22,232 nucleotides of DNA from JBBDYG01 sp040901765 (lineage in GTDB: Bacteria; Planctomycetota; Planctomycetia; Pirellulales; Lacipirellulaceae): NCBI GenBank assembly GCA_040901765.1, contig JBBDYG010000079.1, forward strand, positions 1 through 22,232, given 5' to 3'. Shown one piece after another: positions 14,448-22,232 of the stretch (position 1 is the first letter of the stretch; each line of letters opens with the position of its first letter). Below the pieces are notes generated by a model. That model was not told where the DNA came from. It ran no database searches and worked only from the letters and a program-made list of their open reading frames with translations. A program made the position numbers and the translations under genes.

Positions 14448-16655
14448 TTAGGATACCCGGACAGTGGCCGTCGAGAATCCGCGAACCCGCACGAGCATCA
14501 GCATTCCCGCGGCGATCGCAAGCAGCGCGACTGTGGTTGGCTCGGGGATTGTCGCATTCGTGGCTAACCCCAAACCGGTACCAACGGCTTGGCCGAAGTT
14601 CGCCTGCCAACGGGCTAAGTCGTCCGGACCGACGCCTGGCGTGTCGTCATTCGCCAGCGACGTGCCACTTCCGACGTTATTGCGCCACACCAAGTAATCC
14701 GCTGCATCGACCGTTCCATCCTGGTTGTAGTCGCCAGCCAATGGGGCCGTCGTCACTTGTAACAAGCCGGTGCCGGTGAGGAACGGCGATTGGAAGTCGG
14801 CATTCACGTTGCCGGCTGCGCCCCAAGTTCCGACCGCTTGAGAAACGCCATTGACGAAGAAAGAGTCGATAACATCGGGGTCGCCCCCAAAGTTCAAATC
14901 GAGCGTGGCACCACTCGACAGGAACACGTCCGCCGTGTCCCAGAGAAAGGCGCTGCCGATGCTTAATTGGCCCGCCAGCACGGTTGTGTTGCCGGCGTAC
15001 GTATTGGCGCCGTCGAGAGCCAGCGCGCCCGCTCCGCTCTTCGTAAGCGCGCCATTAATGATCGGTACATTGATGGACAAGTCGTGTGCAGCCGCGCCGT
15101 TGCCGACGTTAAAAGTGCGGGCCACGCCTCCCAAATCGATGTATCCCGAAGTGCCGGCGCCGGCTCCGTTGGCGATGACGGCGGCGGCACCCGCCAATGG
15201 ATTGAAGTTGACGTTACCCGCCATGGCGATTTTCGCAGGCGTGGTGCTGTGGGGCATCAGGTTGATCGTGTTGAGCGAGAGCGTGCCGCCGCCGAGAGTA
15301 AAGGTCCGCGTGGCGTCGACTTGGAGCGTGTGGACGCTCAAGCTCGCATTGCCACTCATGATAACCCCTTCGGAGAATTGCGCAGAAATGGGCGTTGAGT
15401 CGGGCGAGGGGGCATAGTTGACGGTGAGCGCCCCGCCGATAATGTTGAACGCCTCGCGGACATACAGCTTGCGAATATTGTGCGATCCAGAGGAAAGCGT
15501 GACGGTGATATTCGCATTCGGCCGATCGAGGATGACGGTGTCGTGTTGGCCCGAGGTGACGCCACTCCCCGCGGCGCCTGGCAATCGAGGGGTGGGCAAG
15601 GTCAACGTCCCAACGCGCGCCACCTGTCCCGGGCCTTGCACCGGGGCGACCGGCGTCTGCCCACTGTTCCAGTTGGCGAGCGTCGTCCACTGGCCACTGC
15701 TGTCGTTCATCCACAACGCCGGGACTAAATGATCCTTAAGGTATTCGACGCCGCCCTGGGCAACGTTCATGTCGAGATTGCTGCCGCCGTTGTTAAAGCT
15801 CTGCAATCGGCCCCTGCTGGTATATTGCCAGAAGTGCCAGGGGTGCGTGTCTCCATAGTCATCCCAAGGACCATAGATGTACGAGATTGAATCCTTGGGG
15901 TGGCCGTTCTGCACGTCGATCGCATTGGGATTATCCTGGTTCGGCCAGCGCGCGCTCCAGAGCGTCGGGTACGCGGCGACCACTTGATCGCGCAGCGACG
16001 CCGAAGCGCCCCCCAGGACGTAATGAGCGTAATTGCCGCTGACGTAAATGGCAGGGCGAATGCCCATCACTTCGTGGACGCGGTTGGAGAAGTCAATACT
16101 GAACTGAGCCATCGCGTCGTCGGATCGGGCACCGTCGCCCGCTTCGAAGTCATGCACCGGAAGCAAATAGCCCGGTCGCATCCACGGGCCAGCCATTTGC
16201 ATGAAGTGGTTAGCTTCGTCGGTGCCGCTATTGGGGATGCCGTTTGAATTCAGCGTGGACGCGATAATGTCTGGCCGGGAAAAGTGATATGATCCGGCAT
16301 ACATTCCGGCGGTCGTCGCTCGGTTGATGTTCTGAACAAAATACGGATCATCGTACCGTTGAGACAGCGTATTCTGACCCGGCGGGTTGTTGTTGCCCGC
16401 ATTGCTCTGATTGTAGTAGCCCGTCGTCCCGCCGCGGCTGGAACGGAGAAAAACGAACTGGCGATTCTCGTCGTCGCGGAAGTTGTCCCAGGTTCCCTGC
16501 GAGATGTCGCCCTGCCACGCGGAAATGTCGAGGCCTAAGGCGCGCTGCTGCGCGGCGGAATGCGTTCCGGTGACTAAGACAGCCGTCAAAGCAGCGGCGG
16601 CGACTAAAAAGAATTCCCGTGCCCCGTTCCGGGAGGCGGACATGCGTGTTTTCAT
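14448..16655 (-). CDS. GH25 lysozyme-like enzyme with beta-strand repeats, dockerin-like segment and PEP-CTERM, 735 aa
   Basis: The signal peptide covers about residues 1-35 (ending SAA-QQ). A GH25 (N,O-diacetylmuramidase-type) domain spans about 40-305: LGLDISAWQGD with D43, the catalytic-type D169-F-E171 in LLPVHDFEAGDG, IYVSGNY, and the family end HFWQYTSRGR...NLDMN. GH25 enzymes cleave peptidoglycan. The middle (about 370-640) is Gly/Ala/Asn-rich beta-strand repeat, including ALTKSGAGALALDGANTYAGN, typical of autotransporter-associated repeats. Residues 655-705 carry a dockerin-like GDYNQDGTVDAADYLVW motif, and 703-735 a PEP-CTERM tail (IPEP, hydrophobic helix, RVRGF). I chose ATG 16655 over one 17 codons earlier because it gives a normal signal peptide; the upstream ribosome site is weak. 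Confidence 0.88.
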   Translation of the reverse strand: MKTRMSASRNGAREFFLVAAAALTAVLVTGTHSAAQQRALGLDISAWQGDISQGTWDNFRDDENRQFVFLRSSRGGTTGYYNQSNAGNNNPPGQNTLSQRYDDPYFVQNINRATTAGMYAGSYHFSRPDIIASTLNSNGIPNSGTDEANHFMQMAGPWMRPGYLLPVHDFEAGDGARSDDAMAQFSIDFSNRVHEVMGIRPAIYVSGNYAHYVLGGASASLRDQVVAAYPTLWSARWPNQDNPNAIDVQNGHPKDSISYIYGPWDDYGDTHPWHFWQYTSRGRLQSFNNGGSNLDMNVAQGGVEYLKDHLVPALWMNDSSGQWTTLANWNSGQTPVAPVQGPGQVARVGTLTLPTPRLPGAAGSGVTSGQHDTVILDRPNANITVTLSSGSHNIRKLYVREAFNIIGGALTVNYAPSPDSTPISAQFSEGVIMSGNASLSVHTLQVDATRTFTLGGGTLSLNTINLMPHSTTPAKIAMAGNVNFNPLAGAAAVIANGAGAGTSGYIDLGGVARTFNVGNGAAAHDLSINVPIINGALTKSGAGALALDGANTYAGNTTVLAGQLSIGSAFLWDTADVFLSSGATLDLNFGGDPDVIDSFFVNGVSQAVGTWGAAGNVNADFQSPFLTGTGLLQVTTAPLAGDYNQDGTVDAADYLVWRNNVGSGTSLANDDTPGVGPDDLARWQANFGQAVGTGLGLATNATIPEPTTVALLAIAAGMLMLVRVRGFSTATVRVS

Positions 16656-16728
16656 CTTGTCTTCTGTTCCAGTGCGATCGGTCGAGTGGCTGTCGTCCGC
16701 AGCCATATTTTTTAGTGGCTAGACCTCA

Positions 16729-16745
16729 GGGCCGAGATTCGGCCC
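16729..16745. repeat. Perfect hairpin upstream of the GH25 gene
   Basis: GGGCCGA (16729-16735) and TCGGCCC (16739-16745) pair around a 3-base loop, about 75-90 bases before the GH25 start on the minus strand. No T-run follows, so it is more likely a leader structure or operator than a terminator. Confidence 0.35.
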
Positions 16746-16797
16746 AGCCAGCCCGACAAGCCCCCACCTCAAGAGTACGCATCGTTCGCAAATGCGC

Positions 16798-16817
16798 CAA
16801 TTCATAATGCTGAATTG
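16798..16817. repeat. Inverted repeat CAATTCA / TGAATTG in the GH25 upstream region
   Basis: Perfect 7-bp arms (16798-16804, 16811-16817) flank a six-base spacer. It lies between the GH25 start and the end of the phosphoesterase gene, where a promoter for GH25 must sit, and could be a regulator site. There is no further evidence. Confidence 0.28.
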
Positions 16818-16952
16818 TTGCGACTAGACTACCGATTTCAAGCGGTTTAACGCGACAAAGAGAAAACTGTGCGCAATAGCGAGACGCGATCATCGGTGCG
16901 AGGCCGTGAGATCGTCTGCGCAATGCAAAGAAACCCGCGCGTACGGGTCGGC

Positions 16953-18263
16953 TTACCCACGCCGCGACGGGCGTTTGTTCTCGGTCATGCAGACGTCGGC
17001 CACTTTGCCGGTTTCTTCCAGCGCCACGTGGAACTGGCGCGGGCCTTCGAGGCGATGGACCGATAGGTGATAGGATTCCGCGACGGCCGCGAGGTAGGGG
17101 AACTCTTCTGGCGACAATGTCGGCCGAATCTTGCCCCACGATCCGTCACCCAAGTACAGCACGCCGTTCTTGTCTTGAAGCCCGTTCGTTAGTGGATGGG
17201 ATCGTTTGAACGTGTGGTCGTGGTGCTCGAGCACCACGTCCACCTTGTACTGCTCGAACAGCGGGCTCCAATGCAAGCGCTGGTCCGCGCCCGTGCCGCC
17301 CTTGCCGTCGTCTCCATAGGGTCGCCGATGCGATGGATATGCCGGTACATGGTTCGCGACGATCAAGTGCGGCCGCTCCTGCCGCTCTGCCAACGTCCGC
17401 GACAACCAGTCGGTCTGCTCGCCGGCTACTTGGGCGATGTGGTTCGTGTCGAGCAGCACCAGGCTCAGGTAGTCGCCAATGTCCAACACGCCGTAAGTTC
17501 GTTCGCTGAAGAGACCGTCGAAGACACTGAGGTATTGCGGGCTGCCTGATCGCTGCGCCTCATATCCGCCATCCACCTCGTGGTTCCCGATGCAAGTAAC
17601 CATCGGAATCAACCGTCCCCGAGCATCAGTCATATGGGCATTGTAATTCTGCAAGAACTGCGTGAACCTCTCAGGCGATCGGCCGTTATCGTAGGCCAAG
17701 TCACCGCCAATCAGTGCGAAGTACGGATCTTGCTTGGCAGCCAAGATGTTGTTGGCGACGGCATGCTCGTCGACGCCGCAATCTCCACCCGAGACGAACT
17801 GAATCGTGTTCGTGGCTTTCGCGGGCATCGTCCGAAAGCGATGGACTTGCGAGCTTACACCGATCCGAAATTCGCATTCGCTGCCCGGTGCGAGGCCCGT
17901 CAACTCCGCACGGTGGACCTTCAGCTCCGTGTTCGGATAGGGCTTGAGAATCACCTTGCTCGACTGGGAGGTTGCATTAGGCAGCGATATGTACTTGATT
18001 GTCTTGTCTTCAATTGTTTCCGGCGCCAGCCACTGCACCGTCATCGTAGTGGTGGGATCCTTCTGCCAAGTCAGAAACAGCGTGTTCGGGGCGCCCGATC
18101 CGCTGAATAAATTAGCGGCGTCCGCCACGGCAGCCTCCTCGGCCACCAGACGCGCGGAACCCAGCGCCACGACGGATGCCATGCCGCCCAACGCCGTACC
18201 CAAGAATCCGCGACGATGAACCGGCTTTGATCCGGTACAGTTGTTGGTTTGTGCGACGGACAT
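16953..18263 (-). CDS. Tat-exported purple-acid-phosphatase-like metallophosphoesterase, 436 aa
   Basis: The N-terminus has a twin-arginine signal, H-R17-R18-G-F-L, followed by a moderately hydrophobic stretch, so the folded enzyme is probably exported by Tat with metals already bound. Residues about 57-145 form a fibronectin-like domain typical of purple acid phosphatases. The metallophosphoesterase core carries the motifs in order: GDCG (160-163), GGDLAY (186-191), GNHE (226-229), NH (304-305) and HHDH (347-350) in EHHDHTFKRS. The last replaces the common GHxH, as in several bacterial relatives. The chosen start, ATG 18263, puts the RR at residue 17 with GGGA upstream; an earlier ATG would bury the signal 56 residues in. 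The substrate is unknown. Confidence 0.9.
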   Translation of the reverse strand: MSVAQTNNCTGSKPVHRRGFLGTALGGMASVVALGSARLVAEEAAVADAANLFSGSGAPNTLFLTWQKDPTTTMTVQWLAPETIEDKTIKYISLPNATSQSSKVILKPYPNTELKVHRAELTGLAPGSECEFRIGVSSQVHRFRTMPAKATNTIQFVSGGDCGVDEHAVANNILAAKQDPYFALIGGDLAYDNGRSPERFTQFLQNYNAHMTDARGRLIPMVTCIGNHEVDGGYEAQRSGSPQYLSVFDGLFSERTYGVLDIGDYLSLVLLDTNHIAQVAGEQTDWLSRTLAERQERPHLIVANHVPAYPSHRRPYGDDGKGGTGADQRLHWSPLFEQYKVDVVLEHHDHTFKRSHPLTNGLQDKNGVLYLGDGSWGKIRPTLSPEEFPYLAAVAESYHLSVHRLEGPRQFHVALEETGKVADVCMTENKRPSRRG

Positions 18264-18296
18264 AGTAGGATCCCACAAGCTAATGCATAAATGGTA

Positions 18297-18313
18297 GCGA
18301 CCTCGCTGGTCGC
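18297..18313. repeat. Hairpin GCGACC / GGTCGC between divergent genes
   Basis: Perfect 6-bp arms (18297-18302, 18308-18313) enclose TCGCT. It lies in the 276-base divergent region between the phosphoesterase and the glycosidase-like gene. It resembles a recurring planctomycete intergenic repeat and is unlikely to be a specific operator. Confidence 0.4.
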
Positions 18314-18539
18314 CCGAGTGCTTCGACGATGTTTCCAGCATAACCCAGCCGCAAGATTTCATCCACTCGGGACCATGCAAAGCGAGCCGGATTGAGAAAC
18401 TTCTTCAGCAGGATGGGAAAAAGGCGAAGTGCTTTAACCCGACGTATGGCGATTGCGATTGAGTCTGCGCTATAATGGACGGCTTACCAAGTCGCGATCG
18501 ATCGATGTCCAAAAATAACGTAGGGCGGGGGCAGGTTTC

Positions 18540-21008
18540 ATGTGGAAGTCCTTAAACCGTTTGAGAATGGCGAAATGCGGCATAGTTGTCTCCGTGCTGC
18601 TGCTATTGCCGGAATCTCATGGACTCGCCAGTGAAGAGCCGTTTGCGCCAGTCGATCTGAGCATGGCTCAAGTTGTTGTGCCGGACAATCTGAGCGGCCC
18701 CGAGCGGAAGGCGGTCGAACTGCTTGTGGACGAGGTCGCCGCGCGGACGCGGATACGATTGCCGGTTGCCAGCACTTGGCCGGCAGATAACAAGACTCCA
18801 GTGATTGCAGTTGGCCCCGCGAGTGCCTTTGGAAGCTTTTCCGGTCATGTCGCCAGCGATTTAGACGCAAGCGACGAACAACTCGCGCCAGAGGGTTTTC
18901 GGATTCGAGTAGAGACGCCTCGCGATCGAGCGCCGGTAATTCTGGTCGTCGGCAACGATTCTCGGGGAGTGCTCTACGGCGTCGGAGAACTTCTGCGCTC
19001 TCTGGAGCTCTCTCGCGATCAGATCATCCTGCGCAACAAGCTCGACGCGACGACCGCGCCCGCCATGCCGATTCGCGGGCATCAACTTGGCTATCGACCC
19101 AAGACGAATTCCTACGACGCCTGGGACTTGGCACAATGGGAGCAGTACATCGGCGATTTGGCAGTCTTTGGATGCAACGCGATCGAGTTGATCCCTCCCC
19201 GGTCGGACGATGACGCCGATAGTCCGCACTTTCCACTGCCACCGCTGGAAATGATGATCGGTATGTCGAAGATTGCCGACGACTACGGGATGGACGTTTG
19301 GATTTGGTATCCGGCGATGGATGCCCACTACTCGACTCCCGAAGCCATCGATGCAGCGGTGCAGGAATGGGGCGCCGTACTCTCCAAGCTGCCGCGCGTC
19401 AATGCGCTGTTTGTTCCCAGCGGCGACCCCGGCCACGTGCCGCCTGGAGAACTAATGGCAATGCTCGCTCGGCAGGCGGGGCAATTGGAGCGACTGCATC
19501 CGGGTGCCAAGATTTGGATTTCGATGCAGAGCTTTACCGAATCGCGGTTCGACGAGATGTTAACAATCCTCGACGCGGAACCAGAATGGCTGGGGGGAAT
19601 CGTCCACGGCCCGCAAACTCGAATCAGCGTCGCCAAGCTCCGCGAAGCGGTGCCAAGTCGGTATCCGATCCGTGGCTATCCGGACATTACCCATAGCATG
19701 CGCTGTGAATACCCGGTGCCCGATTGGGATCTGGCCTATGCGCTCACCGAAGGACGCGAGGTGATTAACCCACGAGCGCTGGATGAATCCATCATTTTTC
19801 GGAAGTACCAGGGTCAAACGGAGGGCGTGATTACCTATTCCGAAGGCTGCAATGACGATGTGAACAAAGCGATCTGGAGCGGCCTGTGTTGGGATCCGGA
19901 CACCCAGCCGATCGACACCTTGCGCGATTACAGCCGGTACTTTATCGGTGAGAAGTACACCGATGACTTTGCCCAGGGTTTGCTGGCTCTTGAACGAAAT
20001 TGGCGCGGCCCGCTGCTGACGAACGGCGCGGTAACGACCACGCTCCAGCAGTTCCGCGCGATGGAAAACTCCGCTGACCCGCGCACGCGGCGCAACTGGC
20101 GGTTTCAGCAAGCCTTATACCGCGCTACTTACGACGCCTATCAGCGCCGAAGATTGATCGAGGAGACCTCACAAGAAACGGAGGCCATGAATGTCTTAGG
20201 TCAAGCCGGTCAGATCGGCGCTTCCAGGGCGATCGAAGGTGCCGAGGCAATCCTCAATCGCGCCGACGCCCCGAGCGACGCCGATCCGTTGGCGGCACGT
20301 GTGAACGAGTTGGCCGAGGCTTTGTTTCAAAGCATCGGCATGCAACTTTCGGTGGAGAAGTACCGCGCGATCGACGTAAATCGGGGTGCGAATCTCGACG
20401 AGCTTGATGTCCCGCTCAACAATCGCGTGTGGTTAAAAAACCGCTTCGTCGAGCTACGATCTCTCGCCGACGAGGCCGCCAAACTTTCTGGCATCAAGGA
20501 GATCCTGCACTGGACCGATCCCGGCCCCGGTGGGTTTTATGACGACCTGGGGAACCCTTCGCGTCAACCGCACTTGATTCGCGAGGGGCGATACGCTGAC
20601 GATCCGGGGTTTCTCGAAACGCCCACCGTCGGATTTCGGTCCGACCCGACCTGGCGGCGATCGTGGTGTACCCACGTCGATGGACTTTACCAAACACCTG
20701 TCACGATGCACTATCCGCGTCTTGATCCAAGCGCTCAATACAAGCTGCGCGTCGTTTACGCGGGAGAGTATTTTCAAGTTGAGGTTCGGCTGGCGGCGAT
20801 CACTTCAACGAACGGCGATCAGCGAGAAATTGAGGTCCATCCCTTCCAGCCCAAGCCACAACCGGTCCGCCCGATTGAATTTGATATTCCCGCCGAGGCA
20901 ACCTCCAATGGCGAACTGACGCTCGTCTGGCAGTCCAACCCGGACCGCGGCGGCCCTGGTCGCGGATGTCAGCTTGCCGAGGTTTGGTTAATGAAAGTGC
21001 AAGATTAG
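18540..21008 (+). CDS. Secreted alpha-glucuronidase/GH20-like protein, 822 aa
   Basis: A signal peptide (about 1-30) is followed by an N-terminal domain (about 38-165) of the kind found before GH20 and GH67 catalytic domains: VVVPDNLSGPERKAVELLVDEVAARTRIRLPV and NDSRGVLYGVGELLRSLE. The central region (about 175-480) reads as a TIM barrel, with IRGHQLGYR, DLAVFGCNAIELIPPRSDDD, DVWIWYPAMDAHY, FVPSGDPGHVPPGELM and TEGVITYSEGCNDDVNKAIWSGL. The C-terminal 150 residues look like a beta-sandwich. This fits an alpha-glucuronidase-related or glycosidase-like family known in planctomycetes, but the catalytic acids were not identified with confidence. The next gene starts one base after its stop, so the two form an operon. 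Confidence 0.78.
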   Translation: MWKSLNRLRMAKCGIVVSVLLLLPESHGLASEEPFAPVDLSMAQVVVPDNLSGPERKAVELLVDEVAARTRIRLPVASTWPADNKTPVIAVGPASAFGSFSGHVASDLDASDEQLAPEGFRIRVETPRDRAPVILVVGNDSRGVLYGVGELLRSLELSRDQIILRNKLDATTAPAMPIRGHQLGYRPKTNSYDAWDLAQWEQYIGDLAVFGCNAIELIPPRSDDDADSPHFPLPPLEMMIGMSKIADDYGMDVWIWYPAMDAHYSTPEAIDAAVQEWGAVLSKLPRVNALFVPSGDPGHVPPGELMAMLARQAGQLERLHPGAKIWISMQSFTESRFDEMLTILDAEPEWLGGIVHGPQTRISVAKLREAVPSRYPIRGYPDITHSMRCEYPVPDWDLAYALTEGREVINPRALDESIIFRKYQGQTEGVITYSEGCNDDVNKAIWSGLCWDPDTQPIDTLRDYSRYFIGEKYTDDFAQGLLALERNWRGPLLTNGAVTTTLQQFRAMENSADPRTRRNWRFQQALYRATYDAYQRRRLIEETSQETEAMNVLGQAGQIGASRAIEGAEAILNRADAPSDADPLAARVNELAEALFQSIGMQLSVEKYRAIDVNRGANLDELDVPLNNRVWLKNRFVELRSLADEAAKLSGIKEILHWTDPGPGGFYDDLGNPSRQPHLIREGRYADDPGFLETPTVGFRSDPTWRRSWCTHVDGLYQTPVTMHYPRLDPSAQYKLRVVYAGEYFQVEVRLAAITSTNGDQREIEVHPFQPKPQPVRPIEFDIPAEATSNGELTLVWQSNPDRGGPGRGCQLAEVWLMKVQD

Positions 21009-21833
21009 ATGAGCCAGATGAGTGCAGACCTGAAAACTGTGTTGCAAGCGGGACGTCGAGTCTACGGCACTCTCGTCACCTCCAGTACGCCGATGTGGCC
21101 CCCGTTTATCCAGCGAACGGGTGTCGATTTTGTCTTCATTGATACGGAACACGTCGCGCTCGATCGTGAGACCGTATCCTGGATGTGTCGGGCCTACGCC
21201 GCGCTCGGAATCACGCCGATTGTGCGAATTCCCAGCCCCTGCCCATATGCCGCTTGCCAAGTGCTCGATGGCGGAGCGCACGGCGTCGTTGCGCCGTATG
21301 TGGAAACGGTGGCCCAAGTTCGCGATCTCGTCGGCGCCGTAAAATACCGCCCCCTGAAGGGCGAGCGGCTCCACGCGGCGCTCGCCGGGCGGGGGCAGCT
21401 CGAACCGCTACTGGACGAGTATCTTGCCGCTCGGAATTCCCACCGCTTGTGCATCGTCAACATCGAAAGCCAACCGGCGCTCGACAACCTCGACGAAATC
21501 CTGGCAGTACCGGGACTTGATGTCGTCCTGATCGGCCCGCACGATTTGTCGTGCAGCCTTGGCATTCCCGAAGAGTACGACGCCCCGCAGTTCGACACCG
21601 CCGTGCGCGAGATCATCGGCAAGGCCCGCGCCGCGGGCGTCGCCGCCGGCATCCATTTGTTCTATGGCAACTTAGAACACGAGGTTGCTTGGGGCCAACA
21701 CGGCGCCAACTTCATCTTGCACAGCGGCGACATCTTTCTCGTCGAGCAGAATTTGCGCTGCGAAATCAACGAACTTCGAAGCCGCCTGGGCGACGAATTG
21801 GTCGCCATAGCTCAGCGCGATCCGGCGATTTGA
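21009..21833 (+). CDS. HpcH/HpaI-family class II aldolase, 274 aa
   Basis: This family reversibly cleaves 2-keto-3-deoxy sugar acids or similar acids to pyruvate (or a related keto acid) plus an aldehyde, using a divalent metal. The landmarks sit at the usual positions: DTEH with H48 as catalytic base, PIVRIP with R73, GVVAPYVET, NIES with metal ligand E153, and GPHDLSCSLGI with metal ligand D179. Length and spacing match family norms. The ATG directly follows the stop of the glycosidase-like gene, so it is co-transcribed; a cytoplasmic aldolase acting on the uronate or sugar-acid product would be a reasonable pairing. The specific substrate cannot be read from sequence. Confidence 0.9.
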   Translation: MSQMSADLKTVLQAGRRVYGTLVTSSTPMWPPFIQRTGVDFVFIDTEHVALDRETVSWMCRAYAALGITPIVRIPSPCPYAACQVLDGGAHGVVAPYVETVAQVRDLVGAVKYRPLKGERLHAALAGRGQLEPLLDEYLAARNSHRLCIVNIESQPALDNLDEILAVPGLDVVLIGPHDLSCSLGIPEEYDAPQFDTAVREIIGKARAAGVAAGIHLFYGNLEHEVAWGQHGANFILHSGDIFLVEQNLRCEINELRSRLGDELVAIAQRDPAI

Positions 21834-21945
21834 AGGCAGAAGTCGATGAATTGGCGTAAGGTCGCCGTCGCAGACCGTAGAACCCGCCATAATCGGCAAC
21901 CTCGAGCGCTGCGCAAATCGAAGAAGCTTTTTCACTCCTCCACAA

Positions 21946-22026
21946 GTTTGTGCCAGCGCGCGCACGGTGGCACAAACGCAAATTCCCCGAGAGATTCGCA
22001 AAAAGCCGTTGGCGCGTGGCACAAAC
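21946..22026. repeat. GTTTGTGCCA inverted pair plus a third copy
   Basis: GTTTGTGCCA (21946-21955) and its complement TGGCACAAAC (21968-21977) form a perfect 10-bp hairpin with a 12-base loop. A third copy, TGGCACAAAC, lies at 22017-22026. This is a dispersed-repeat pattern of unknown role. Confidence 0.5.
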
Positions 22027-22168
22027 TCACTTTGCCAAGTCGGCGTCGAACTACCCCGCCTTCGACACCCGCATTTCCGCGCCGCTCTGCCCCGAGTAAC
22101 CGCCGGGTCGTCACTTCCGTCGCCATTCCAATCGCGGCGGCTGATTTGCCCAACCCTAAACTTTAGCT

Positions 22169-22194
22169 GTGACAAAGCACTAGTGCTCTGTCAC
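22169..22194. repeat. 26-bp near-perfect palindrome, possible insertion-sequence end
   Basis: The sequence reads outward from its centre ACTAGT as AGCACT/AGTGCT and on to GTGAC/GTCAC, with a single mismatched pair (AAAGC against GCTCT). Similar CACTAGTGCT-centred words are, from memory, common near planctomycete transposase genes, so this may mark an element boundary. No transposase is in view. Confidence 0.45.
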
Positions 22195-22232
22195 TCTTAT
22201 TCTGATGGATGGTATGCTCTTGGCAGTCGTTC

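Larger units (their letters stand above)
21834..22232. other. Gene-free right end with repeats
   Basis: No credible gene is seen. The short open frames here are compositionally random, Arg-rich and without ribosome sites. The stretch contains three copies of one 10-bp word and a 26-bp palindrome, both listed separately. It may continue into a mobile or repetitive element beyond the window edge. Confidence 0.5.

Noticed and set aside
17347..17355. Loss of the GHxH metal motif in the phosphoesterase (EHHDH instead)
   Set aside because: HHDH still supplies the metal-binding histidines, and similar variants are common in bacterial relatives, so I do not treat it as inactivation.
1..22232. CRISPR arrays, tRNA or rRNA genes, prophage structural genes
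   Set aside because: No regularly spaced repeats, cloverleaf-type segments, conserved rRNA stretches or phage genes were recognised on reading.

Overview
The window looks like chromosomal DNA of a planctomycete, most likely of the Pirellulales type. This is inferred from gene content alone: a prepilin-like DUF1559 protein, PEP-CTERM proteins carrying dockerin-like Asp-rich repeats, an ECF sigma factor paired with a membrane FecR-domain protein, an exported type I sulfatase, a PQQ-type beta-propeller and a Tat-exported purple-acid-phosphatase-like enzyme. No rRNA, tRNA or CRISPR array was seen.

Region 1 (323-3606, + strand) is the most interesting part. It is a compact, tightly spaced operon that reads as an uncharacterised RiPP (ribosomally made, modified peptide) system: a 79-residue precursor-like peptide ending in GNNWCDSSC, a radical SAM/SPASM maturase with all cluster cysteines, a helical TPR-like protein of unknown function, and an aspartyl/asparaginyl beta-hydroxylase-like (AspH-type) 2-oxoglutarate oxygenase. 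The maturase and the oxygenase begin with the same ~70-residue domain (25 of 70 positions identical, no gaps), which is probably a shared peptide-docking module. The region looks more AT-rich than its surroundings.

Region 2 (3607-4626) has no intact gene of note. It holds a probable group II intron remnant and several inverted and tandem repeats of the dispersed planctomycete kind, so the RiPP operon is flanked on its right by mobile or repetitive DNA.

Region 3 (4627-8908) has a secreted sulfatase (+) converging on an unusual 837-residue surface protein (-). That protein is a head-to-tail fusion of two PEP-CTERM proteins: a complete sorting tail in the middle of the reading frame is followed at once by a second signal-peptide-like segment.

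Region 4 (9042-12611, - strand) is a regulatory/surface operon read in the order ECF sigma factor, FecR-domain membrane protein, DUF1559 prepilin-like protein, small lipoprotein, with overlapping start and stop codons at two junctions. The fused PEP-CTERM gene lies just downstream in the same direction.

Region 5 (12990-18263, - strand) has a PQQ-like beta-propeller protein, a GH25 lysozyme-like enzyme with beta-strand repeats, dockerin-like segment and PEP-CTERM tail, and a Tat-exported metallophosphoesterase. Region 6 (18540-21833, + strand) is a two-gene unit: a secreted alpha-glucuronidase/GH20-like protein immediately followed by an HpcH/HpaI-type aldolase, which suggests uronic-acid or sugar-acid breakdown. 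The last 400 bases hold inverted repeats and a near-perfect 26-bp palindrome but no gene.
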